Of a stretch of DNA of 64,000 bases, positions 32,465 to 41,912 are shown one piece after another. Under the pieces are notes generated by a model. The model saw only the letters and a program-made list of their open reading frames with translations. It searched no databases and was not told the origin of the DNA. Within the stretch, counting starts at the first letter, position 1; each line of letters opens with the position of its first letter. Source of the DNA: Caenorhabditis remanei. Taxonomy: Eukaryota > Nematoda > Chromadorea > Rhabditida > Rhabditidae. The position numbers and the translations under genes are program-made. The DNA lies in the NCBI RefSeq assembly GCF_010183535.1, contig NC_071329.1, forward strand, positions 15,762,879 through 15,826,878, in the 5' to 3' direction.

Positions 32465-33328
32465 ATGAACACCAGCGATTTATTCGGTGGAGTCAGCAGT
32501 GATGAAGATGATAGTTTCGTGCTGAAACCCACTGAAAAAGAGACTGAAAAAGAGAGTACGAACACATTGATGGCAGATTTGGAAATGAGTGATGACAGTG
32601 ATACAGACGATGTTCTATCCGTCAAAAAATCAGAATCTCCAGTCGGAAAACCAGTGAAATTCTTTTTGTCAAGTGATGAGGATTCTCAGGATATGCCAGA
32701 TATCGATGAGATTATCAAGTATCATAAAGAGGTTTCAGCTGTGAAACAGGTAATTATTATAATTGTTATGCTTTTGATTTAATTATTTAATTGGAAATTC
32801 CAGATCAGCCCAGTGAATAGCGTCAAACAGGAAGAGTTTGAAGAGAAGAAAGTGAAATTAGAAGATGTTCAGGAACCACCAAAAAAGAAGATTCGAGTTG
32901 AAGAAGAATCTGAAATTAAGCCAATTTTTCAGCCACCTCAACACGATAAATCTTCTGAAAATCTCATCACTGCTCGTCCTGAACCATCTCAGAATCCATT
33001 GTCAGAAGAGGATCAAATTGCTCAAATGAAACACCAAATTCTTCTCGGGAACATGTCGACTCAACAACTGGAACAATATACTGCTTATCGAAGATCTCGA
33101 TTCCAGAAGTCGACTATTCGAAAACTTGTAAAAGAATTCACTGGAGGGATGAATGTAAATGACAATGTAGTCATTACAATCGGTGCATTGGCTAAAATGT
33201 TGGTTGGAGATATAGTGGAAGAGGCATTGGATATTCGAGATTTGAAGGAGGACGAATCTGATCAACCACTCAAACCACATCACATTCGAAGTGCTTACAT
33301 GAAGGTCGCTAGACAAGGACAGTTTTAA
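32465..33328 (+). CDS. taf-11: TAF11, TFIID subunit with histone fold
   Basis: Exons 32465-32749 and 32804-33328 join in phase 0 to 269 residues. The ATG follows TTTTTCCAG by five bases, a likely trans-splice site. The N-terminal 95 residues are acidic and serine-rich (VSSDEDDSF, DDSDTDD, LSSDEDSQDMPD). A basic, proline-rich linker follows (PPKKKIRVE). The C-terminal 90 residues from MSTQQLEQYTAYRRSRF through IRKLVKEFTGG, VVITIGALAKMLVGDIVEEA and PHHIRSAYMKVARQG match the TAF11 histone fold, which pairs with TAF13 in TFIID. The domain is complete. C. elegans has more than one taf-11 gene, so exact orthology is open. Confidence 0.92.
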
Positions 33329-33486
33329 ATTCTGATTTTTTAAGCTTCCTATATTTACTGAACTCTAATTTCGTAATAAATTTGGTAATTTTTCTCTGAT
33401 TCAATGCAGAAAAAATGCAAAACGAATGGGCCGAACCGGGGATTGAACCCGGGACCTCTCGCACCCAAAGCGAGAATCATACCACT

Positions 33487-34548
33487 CACAGGTAGTTGGC
33501 CAGCGACGAAATACGGACCATATACGCGTCCGCGCCGGACTCAAAAAGAAGTAGCTAAGGACGATATGTGTGCGTCATATACGGTCCGTTTCGAGTCCGC
33601 GCGCCGAAAAAGTTGCTCCTCTCCCTCCCACCGCCAGCCCCTTCCCTACTTTTGTTTCCCGGTTGAGATCGTCATTTAACAAGGAAGATTAGTGATAAAA
33701 TTACTATTTTATTTAAAGAAAGATAAAAAGGAACATTGAAAATAATGAAAATAAGATGAAAACATAGCAAATTAGACATAGAAATCACAAGTTTGTCCGC
33801 CAGTCGTGTCCTTGAAATCAATCGAAATCCAATTGTCGTAGAAGCAATATTCAGTCGTTGATTTCCGTTGTTCCCTTTGTATTTCTGAAAAAAATCAATT
33901 AATTGCGGAATAAAAAATATTTATTCAGTTAACTTACTTTCGAAAAAGGGTTCCTCCTCCGAACAAATACAGATGTCATGTTTGAGAAGGAGTTCCGGCC
34001 AATTTTATCGAATTTCCTCACTGAAAAAATTTATTTTGAATAGAGAATGTTGAATACTATCACAAACCTTTGAGGAAATCGAAGAATTGGTTCCATTTCA
34101 GCTATCGCCGCTTCTTCTCTTTTTGGGGCCAACGGACTGACTGAAAACATACTAAATTTTCGATCATTCACAGTTAAATGCGAGAATTTTTCACGAAAAA
34201 AATTAATTAAAAGAAATTTCAATATAAAAAACATAAAGAAAGGCGAAACTTTCGAAAAATAGGGAAAGAAACGTTAAAACTCCGTAAATGATAATAAAAT
34301 TATCATTATCCGAGAGGAGTCCGAGAGCTTCGGAAGAGCGCGGCCAGTCCATACGGACTATTTCGCCAATCCATATACGGTCCGCGCTGAGTCCGCGCGC
34401 GGACGCCTGCCGCCCACTTCCTCCTCTTTTCCCGAAGTCCACACTGCGTCCATCTACAGTCCGTAGCGGGCCATAATTCCGCCGCGGACTCTATACGGGC
34501 GGAAAATAGAACTGAATCCGCATGCGGTCCGCACGCCAACTACCTGTG
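33487..34548. mobile_element. 1.06-kb DNA transposon inserted in tRNA-Pro
   Basis: The terminal inverted repeats are CACAGGTAGTTGGC at the left and GCCAACTACCTGTG at the right, flanked by ACT on both sides. Subterminal GC-rich motifs are repeated and inverted (ATACGGTCCG, GAGTCCGCGCGC, GGACTC) within about 120 bases on the left and 240 on the right. A 3-bp duplication, a CAC start and subterminal repeats fit a CACTA/EnSpm-like or related element, but the superfamily is not certain. Its length suggests a non-autonomous copy. Confidence 0.8.
33775..34145 (-). CDS. Possible small spliced gene inside the transposon
   Basis: Minus-strand blocks with splice-like ends are seen: about 34141-34074 (EMEPILRFPQ), about 34021-33938 (DKIGRNSFSNMTSVFVRRRN) and about 33885-33778, whose best frame reads TTEYCFYDNWISIDFKD then TTGGQTCDFYV-stop. 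Blocks have TTTCAG/GTAAG borders. I could not join all three in one frame, so this may be decayed, a captured fragment or chance. No transposase motif is visible. Confidence 0.25.
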
Positions 34549-34853
34549 ACTAGACCATTCGGCCACATTTTACTTCTCTTCTTGTTTGCAAAGAGAAGCG
34601 AGGCGGTGAATGCACCTCGCTGGCGGCGACCGCAGCGCAAACTTGCTAAACAGTGGCTGGTGGGAAAAAGAGGAACATTTTTTTAGAAATCCGGTTCATA
34701 ATCTCTTTCCTCTGTTTCTTGTCGTCTACAATCTCCTGAAACAGTGAAATAAGAAATAATCTACCCAGAAATGTTATTTACAATCAATGATACACGAATA
34801 TTAAATACAAAATTAAATCGAAGTTATTACAATATGATTAGTAGTCGATTTTT

Positions 34854-35552
34854 TCACTTTTTTGGACCGCTCTCTTTGTCTTTTTTCTCTTTCTCTTCCT
34901 TCAATTTCTTCTGATGATTTTCATATCTTCTTTGTTCTTTCCGCGGATTTTCGAACACGATATTATCAAATAAGTGTGATCGATGCGGGTCGAATAGTGT
35001 CAGAGCGAACCATTCCGGCTCGACTTGTTCCGCTTCCAAGCTGAGCAAGAGTCGTTCGAGGGGAATAACATAAGTAAAAAGTCGATACAATTCCTGGCGT
35101 AATGCCTGCTGATCGATATCAACTTTTCTTTGTTCTCCCAACACGCGACACAAAGCGAGTTCATAATCTCTGCCCTTATATCCCGGATCGGTGTCTCTTA
35201 ATGCTCGAAGTTCTCCTCCATCGATCACTCGACTGAATATACGATTATAATCTCGAATCCAAGCGGCATTTTTCCTTCTTCCTATATCTCTCCAATTTCG
35301 ATTTTTCGTGTACTCTTCTCCTTTCTCCTAAAAATCACAAATTTGTATTATCATTTAAATTTAAAAAAAAAATCTTATCGCAATTCAACTTACATCGGGT
35401 GAGTTGTCTTTTTTCGTTTTACGAGCCCTCTTTTTTCTGGAAAAATCCAATTTATCTGCTGGCAGATTCCTCTTAGAGCCTCCTGTTGGTCTCCTGTCGT
35501 CGCCGCCTCCTCCGCCACCAAACCAGTCTCGTGATGGCTGAATCCATGCCAT
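34854..35552 (-). CDS. Uncharacterised protein with Gly-rich head and Lys-rich tail
   Basis: Exons run from ATG at 35552 to about 35396, and from about 35337 to 34854; they join in phase 0 (NSPD then EKGEEY). TTTTCAG lies six bases before the ATG. The product is about 213 residues: MAWIQPSRDWFGGGGGDDRR, a basic region (SRKKRARKTKKDN), WRDIGRRKNAAWIRDYNRIF, then a globular-looking middle (ELRALRDTDPGYKGRDYELA, RQELYRLFTYVIPLERLLLS, EPEWFALTLFDPHR), and a charged tail ending KEKKDKESGPKK. I recognise no domain. The composition suggests a nuclear protein; this is inference. Confidence 0.65.
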
Positions 35553-36376
35553 TTTGCGCTGAAAAGCAACATTTTTAGAGTTATTTTTTAGAAAAACGTT
35601 GTAAAATAAACAAAACCATCGGAGAATTACAGATTATTTAAGGTAGAAACTAAAAGAAATAATTTGGAAGACGGAGAAAAGTCGAAAACGAAGCTTACAG
35701 CCGTCTGTACGCAAAACATGTATCAACTCGACTAGTTTTGAGTATTATAAGACGAATTTGTTATTAAAATGTCGACAATGCTTGCGCCCATCCATCTAGT
35801 AAAAGTGTGTTTGCATTAATACTTTATTATTAAGAAAAATGTAAAAAACTTTCAATTTTTGCAATTTTCAGTAGTAAATAGAAAAACGTTGATAACTTTG
35901 TGCAAACAACAACAGCCCAAGTGTTTTTATATTTAAAATGTTCACAATTATGCCGGCAATCCGGCTTGCAACACGAGAAAACGTAATAATTTTTTCTGGG
36001 ATGTAATTGGAGAAAAACTGAACTTTCACTTTGAAAAATAATCACTGAAAAAGTGCGCCGCGCCTTGCAAACTCCCGTGCCCGGCTTGCAAATGGGCGGA
36101 GTCCAGCTCGAAATTTCATTTTTCAAAGATTTTCAAAGCTAAAAATATTATTTTTTCTGAATTTTTCGCAAAATTTAATGCTGAAAAAGTTTCCTGCGAT
36201 TACATTTTATTAATTTCAGGTCGTTCCAACTTCGAAAATAGCGGGAATTTGCGGGAAATTGGCGGGTACAATACAAGAGTGGAATGATGCAAGAATATTC
36301 TATATTTTGTTAGTTTCTTTCTAAAGATTTATTAATATTTATATTGTTTTTTTAGCACAAAAATCGTCCGATCAAA
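35553..36376. promoter_or_regulatory. Divergent intergenic region
   Basis: This separates the unknown gene (-) from the small CaaX-like gene (+), so it probably holds both promoters. Bases about 36055-36112 carry a paired motif, CTTGCAAACTCCCGTGC and CGGCTTGCAAATGGGCGGAG. A close relative occurs at 45450-45498. No exon is supported. Confidence 0.4.
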
Positions 36377-36636
36377 ATGGCGAAAGATAGTGGTAATGAG
36401 GAGAAGAAAAGAAAGAAATCGGTAACATTTTTTAAATTTAAATTTGAAATATAAATATTTAATCTCAGCAAAAAGACAAAATAAAGCCAAAAGAGAAGGA
36501 CTCATCAACGACACCAGAAACATCATCCGATCACTTCTCCGCCGATTCTCAAACATTTCTCGTCAAAACGACAGTGGCAGAAGATTTGTCGGCATACAAG
36601 GACGCTCAGGTTCAACGCAAGTGCAATATTTTGTAA
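36377..36636 (+). CDS. 70-residue protein ending in a CaaX-like box
   Basis: Exons 36377-36421 and 36469-36636 join in phase 0 across a 47-base intron ending AATCTCAG. The protein reads MAKDSGNEEKKRKKS, then QKDKIKPKEKDSSTTPETS, FLVKTTVAEDLSAYKDAQ and ends VQRKCNIL. The final CNIL, preceded by basic residues, fits a CaaX prenylation box; a terminal Leu would favour geranylgeranylation. Length and ending recall G-protein gamma subunits, but the body lacks their usual motifs as I know them. It is the convergent neighbour of the lectin gene, with 107 bases between stops. A real gene is likely; the function is unknown. Confidence 0.5.
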
Positions 36637-36743
36637 AATATAATTTTACTATTTCGCTATTTCGTGTCTTTAATTGTACTATCAACAGTTTCAAATTTAA
36701 TTCTTCATTCAATTCAATCAAATCACAAGTAGAATAATACAGA

Positions 36744-39351
36744 TTACAGCGGATCCACCGGTGTCACCGTCACTTTATTGGTGCAAAAGAAGGGGCTACC
36801 AATGCCACAATGATAGTCGTCCAAAAATGCGGTTGTATCGTTGTTAGCCCAAGAAGGCGTTCCCTGTACATAGGTAAGGCATTCTTGGAGGTAGGCGACC
36901 GTTGAACTTGGATTCTTATGCGTATCGTGTCCATTTCTCCACCATTTCGTATGGAAATCTTGAGCAACGTTATCTTGCCATTCAATAACTCGATTAGTTG
37001 CACATAAGGCATCAGGGTTGGTATGGTCTGTTTCTAGCTGAATACATGCCTCCTTCCGTCTTCCTCCCAAAAAGATCGCTTCATTCTTCAAGCCTGCTTC
37101 TGTTGCGAGTTCTGCAAAGCAAGAAATGTTGAAACTTTTCTTCGAATACAACAAAACTTACTTCCAAGATGATCAGCCTCATCTAAACTGTTGATTCCAG
37201 AAAGGAATCCTCCGTTTTCTTTGCATATTTTCGACGCTGCATCATAAGTCAATCTTTGGCTGTATAAACGATGAGCAACAACTTCTCCATTCGAACGATG
37301 GAAAATCTCATAACCCGGAGTAGTATTGTATCTGAACTCCATCTTTCTTCCAAGTTTACACCATATTGGGAGAGATCTGCTATCAGACATCGTCTTCAGT
37401 TTTGCTGCACCTGCTTCATGCACAATGGCCGCAGTATTCATGTTGTCGCAATGGTCTGTGCCTTCCACACCGTCTACTTCATGCTTAGAATCATCTTTCT
37501 TGAGAGCCTCGACTAAGAGTTTTTTCTTCTCATTGACGCACTCCTTTGAAGCCATATTTTCTGTATTGATCCCTGCTCGAGCACCAGATCCAGTGAGAAG
37601 CGTGAACTGAAGATTTAGCAATAAGAGAATAATAGATTTTATGACATTTCTCACCGGAAGCTTCGTTCCATGGATAGCAGCCAATGTCTCTGCATCTGGC
37701 AAGAATGGGTCAACGCCACCTACCATATATGGTAGCAATGCTTTCTGAAATTCATTGTATACAAAAAGTTTATAAAATCTCATTCAATCCAAACTAACCT
37801 TACAAATCTCCAAATTATTGGTACTCGTGGTGTATGAAGAAGCAGATCGAACAAGAATTCCATTGGGTACTTTCACAGATGGATAGTAGATTTCAGAATA
37901 TCTTCTACCCAAGTAATTGATTTCCGCCGATGTCATTGGTGGCTTGTATTCACACAACACTTGTAATTTGATTTTCGGATCAATTCGGATCAGAGAATTC
38001 GGATGGACAGAGAAGTCGTAGTGTTTTCCAGTGAATGCGATAGCAAACGCATCTCCATCTACAGTACCCGTTTTTTGAATGTACTGATGCCACGTCTCAC
38101 TGGCCGTAACCCAGATTTGAGCGATTCCACGGAAGTATCCTGAAGATGTTACATTCCATCAGATGTTAGCTGCAGATGTCAGATGCTAGCTTGGCACAGT
38201 TCTTACAACTGCGCCCCTCCGCAAACGAGAGAGTATCGACGAGAGACGCAGAGTTTTTTCTTGTGCCGACACAGATTTTCACAGTTTTTGACCTACTTTT
38301 GCTACTTTTCATCGAAAACTGTGATTATCTGTGCCAGCGCAAGAAAAAACTCTGCGTTTACTCTCTCGTTTGCGATGGGGCGCAGTTGCAATAAAACTGC
38401 TGGGCTAATATCCTCCATATCTTCCACTCACTTCTCCATACACCAACGATGTTTTTGTGACGCAACGAGGCGATGGTAGCGCCCTCTTCAAGGTTGTTAC
38501 ATTGCGTTTGAGCATCTGCATGATTGGCTAGTTTACGTTCAGAAGTCATTCTGAAACAGTATCCGAACATCTGAATCCATCCATTCTTGCATGCCAATGT
38601 GGCTTCTGGAAAAGGAGGAAAAGTCAGATGTTACAGTAATCTGAGAAGGTACTTACCAACATGACACAAAACTCTCGGACGATCCTTCACATCGATTTCA
38701 GCCCTCACTAGTCTCCATGGCGCATATAGCGAACAGAATTCTCTAGCATCATCGTCATCTCTGACGGCTACATTGAATGCCAGAGTGCACTTGTCTCCTT
38801 CGGATGGCTGGAAATGTTAGGTCAAGAAAATTCATATCTGCTCGGCACAGTTCTTACAACCGCGCTCCAACGAAATCCCCTTGAAAATGTGTATTTTGCT
38901 CTGAGTCTTTCAGTTTCGCACACAAGTTTCTTCCGTTTCGGTAGAGCGCCGTTGTAAGAAGCGTGGCGTGCAACAACAAGAAGCCTCGCCCTGACCTCTG
39001 TACTGTAATTCTTTGAGCGTTGGCGCCACATGGAATTTGATTTTTCAGAAAGTTTTGGGTAAATTCGGCATGTTTTTGGTGTTTTTTTGGCGGTTTTCAC
39101 AGTTTTTAGACCATTTTATCTGATTTTAACACTAATCTCTCCTAGTCATATCTTCGGCGCCAGAATCCTGAAGATTCCCAATCTTCCCTGAATCTCAAAC
39201 TTACGTCATCAACGCTCCTCTGTTTGAATCCTGCGCTGGTTCCAGTTTGATTGCATGCCGCCCAAAGACTGTTGTCCACACTGAGTTGGCACTGAATCGG
39301 ATCCGCCAGAACAAGTATAGCGATAAGAAGACTTATCAACTTCGCTCTCAT
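36744..39351 (-). CDS. Secreted protein with two C-type-lectin-like domains
   Basis: Seven exons (39351-39205, 38807-38657, 38605-38432, 38139-37799, 37744-37655, 37606-37162, 37111-36744) close in frame to 571 residues. A signal peptide is clear (MRAKLISLLIAILVLADPIQ). The first lectin-like domain spans about residues 105-222: CKNGWIQMFGYCFRM, CNNLEEGATIASLRHKNI, then IAQIWVTASE and LQVLCEYK. The second starts near residue 384 with WCKLGRKMEFRY, has ASKICKENGGFLSGINSLDE and ends near FFC. Conserved cysteines are present; no QPD or EPN sugar-binding motif is obvious, so sugar binding is doubtful. CLEC proteins of this kind are secreted and often pathogen-responsive. Introns 1 and 3 each hold one MITE. 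Confidence 0.82.
38187..38411. mobile_element. Type-B MITE in lectin intron 3
   Basis: The left end is GCTTGGCACAGTTCTTACAA, the core carries GAGACGCAGAG and its complement, and the right end is GCTGGGCTAATA. It fills most of intron 38140-38431. Confidence 0.75.
38838..38972. mobile_element. Type-A MITE in lectin intron 1
   Basis: It begins CTGCTCGGCACAGTTCTTAC and ends GTAAGAAGCGTGGCGTGCAA, with CTCTGAGTCTTTC in the core. One end has decayed from the family CTAATA. Confidence 0.7.
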
Positions 39352-39509
39352 CTTTGCGCAGATTGAATTTCAATTCTGTGGTTTTGATTCCTTTGTTCGA
39401 TTGGAGAGAGGAAACGAGGGTGGGACAGTGTGCCACGGGGGGCAAGTTCAGTTCAAGGGGAGGTAAGTTTACGTAAGGTCAGTTCAGAAAAATCAATTTT
39501 TATTTTTTG

Positions 39510-39965
39510 CACTGAAAATGCAGTATTTTCAGGTTTTCAGACGTCGCAATGGATGAAAAAAGGTCCGATTCATAAGAATTGTAGAAAATAAAATGCTCTA
39601 TCTTACGAGCCAAAAAACGTGAATTTTGGTCGAAAATTGACTTTTTTGATACAGAAAAATGAGATTTTCAGCCATTTCAGCCAATATTTCTTTTTCTAAA
39701 AATTGTAACAGTTTCAGAGCATTCTCAAGTACATTATGTCCAATTTTTATTAGAAATTGTTTTTTGCCAAAAACGTTTTACTCATTTTTCTGAAAATCAG
39801 TTTCTTCTGAATCAAAAAAGTCAATTTCTTACTAAAATTCATGCTTTCTGGCTCATTTTCGATAAAGAAATTCATTTTCTACAATTTTGATGAATGGGAT
39901 CTTTTTTCATCCATTGCAACGTCTGAAAACCTGAAAATACCGCATTTTCAGTGCAAAAAATAAAG
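39510..39965. mobile_element. Type-D palindromic MITE
   Basis: It carries GCAGTATTTTCAGGTTTTCA at the left and TGAAAACCTGAAAATACCGC at the right, with the shared centre CAAGTACATTATGTCC. It lies between the lectin and BATH genes; no exon is seen here. Confidence 0.7.
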
Positions 39966-40285
39966 GAATTGAATTAAAAGGTGAAAAAATCGGCCCTTGC
40001 AGTTTTTTTTTGTTTTTTCTCTGTTTTGAGTTATTCTATGCCGATTTGTGATCGTAATTATCTTTTTCTTCGTCTTTTTTCCTCAATTTTCTAATTCTTC
40101 GATTACTCTACTACGGTAGACAATGAGAGTACGCAAAGTGTACGCTTACCGTAGTCAACCGGTTTGAATAAATAGTTTATTGCTCATCTTAAATGTAAAT
40201 GAAGCTGTTTATTTTTCCAAGTCATTGTTTGAAGTTATAAATGCTCCGCTTACTAATCGAAATTTCCCTTATATATTATAGAAAA

Positions 40286-41793
40286 ATGGCGCGTCCGGAT
40301 CAGCAATTCGTGATGTCGGCTCTCATCGAGAATGTGCCGGATATCAAGGAAAACGAGGATTATTTCAGCAAGGAGGAAGAACATTTCAATGTTCCCTGGT
40401 ACTATTTTGAGTTAATTTCAGTGAAAATACTATTTTTTTTGTTTTCCAGGCAGCTGCGCTACCGCACGGAAGAAACCTCTGACGGAGAAGATCAAGTTTC
40501 GAATAAATTTTCTCTCTACCTCAAATGTCTGAAGACTTCAGATGATATTCCATGGTCTGTTAAAGCCGAGTGTGAACTCTCAGTGAAATCAGCTAATGGA
40601 AGAACAACTCTTAAAAAGGAGACGTTTGATTTTGGAAGCCAAGTGGCGAAAACTTCATTCGGATGGCCATTGATTGCTTGGAACACGTTGAAGAAAGATT
40701 ACATTGTCGATGGAATGTTGAAGATTGAAGCGATTGTTTCTATAAAGGAAATGGTTGGAATCGAGAAGAAAGCGTTGAAAACATTCGATGAGACGAAGAA
40801 ACAATACTCGGATATGGTGCTCCTGGTGGAGGATCAGAAGTTTCACGTCTCGAAATTGGTAAAAAAATGCTGGAAAAAAAGAGAAAAAAAATCTGAAATT
40901 TTCCAGTTCCTCGCCTCTCACTCGACATACTTCAATTCTCTTTTCTTTGGAAATTTCGAAGAATCGAAGAAAACAGAGATAACTCTCACTGATGTCAAAG
41001 CTTCCGATTTTCAGAATTTCCTCGAAGTTCTTCATGGAGAACCAGGGATTAATGGTGAGCGCACACCCACTTTTTGTAACGTTTTGGCTCGGTCCGGAGA
41101 ATTTTATTAAAAAATAGTCAAAAATCCTATGTACGCTGAGTTTTTATTGATATTGATAGTTGAAAATTCCTCTTTTTTGCAAGAAAAATCAAAAAATGTT
41201 CGAAAAAATTCTAAATTTCAAATTCTTATACTTAAACTCGGCTCGGCCCGTTGCAAGTCTGAAGAAAACGCCTCATATCTTTAAAACTAGTTGTTTCAGA
41301 CAACACGGTCGTCGGTGTCCTCCATCTGACCGACATGTACGATGCGCCAACTGCACACGGACGATGCGAGGAGTTTCTTCTCAAAGAATCGATGAAATCG
41401 TTGAAGGAGAAGCTCTTCTTATCGACAAAGTATAAGTTGGCGAATTTGAAGGTGAATAAATTGACTACGAGAGACGCAGAGTTTTTTCACCAATTTTCGC
41501 TATTTTTCAGAAGTTTTTTTTTGTAAATTGTTATGAAAAACAGCCAAAATAGGTCAAAACCTATGAAAAGCTGTGTCGGCGCGAGAAAAAACTCTGCGTC
41601 TCTCGCCGATACTCTCTCTCTCTCTCGTTTGCGGTGGGGCGCAGTTGCAATATACATTCTACTTTTCCAGAACAACTGTCTCTCAAAGACCCGTTCGATC
41701 GCTGAAATTCGTGCAGTTCTGCCAGGAAATCTCGAGGATTTGGACCATTCGGTCATGGCGACTCTCTTCCAGAAGGCGCTTTCCCATCAATGA
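40286..41793 (+). CDS. BATH protein (MATH domain plus BTB domain)
   Basis: Five exons (40286-40398, 40450-40858, 40907-41054, 41300-41451, 41671-41793) join in frame to 314 residues. The ATG follows TATTATAG by four bases. A MATH domain covers about residues 30-165 (EEHFNVPWQLRYRTEE, FSLYLKCLKTSDDIPWSVKA, FGWPLIAWNTLKKDYIVDG). A BTB/POZ domain follows (MVLLVEDQKFHVSKLFLAS, HSTYFNSLFFGNFEES, DFQNFLEVLHGE) and the C-terminus is helical. C. elegans BATH proteins bridge substrates, via MATH, to CUL-3 ubiquitin ligase, via BTB; MEL-26 is the known example. The gene is intact, and intron 4 carries a type-B MITE. Its stop lies 119 bases from the stop of the convergent F-box gene. Confidence 0.85.
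41460..41655. mobile_element. Type-B MITE, left end missing, in BATH intron 4
   Basis: It starts at GACTACGAGAGACGCAGAG, so the usual left terminus is gone, and ends GTTTGCGGTGGGGCGCAGTT. A short CT repeat has expanded inside the right arm (ACTCTCTCTCTCTCTCG). Confidence 0.7.
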
Positions 41794-41912
41794 CTGTTCT
41801 ATTGTTTTCGTTTTATCTGTTGTCTGTTATTTGTTGTTAAAACTGTTTTTTCTTTAATCGGGTTTATTGTTTTTTTTGTTGTAAAAGACAGGTAAGACAG
41901 GGAACAAAAATG

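Larger units (their letters stand above)
33428..34564 (-). pseudogene. tRNA-Pro(UGG) gene split by a transposon
   Basis: On the minus strand, 34564-34552 gives the acceptor and start of the D arm (GGCCGAATGGTCT). After removal of 33487-34548 and one copy of a 3-bp ACT duplication, 33486-33428 supplies the rest: the anticodon arm CTCGCTTTGGGTGCGAG, the T arm CCGGGTTCAATCCCCGG and acceptor TTCGGCC. The restored length is 72 bases and every stem pairs perfectly, so insertion looks recent. The break lies in the D loop next to the A box, so the gene should be dead unless the element excises. Confidence 0.9.
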
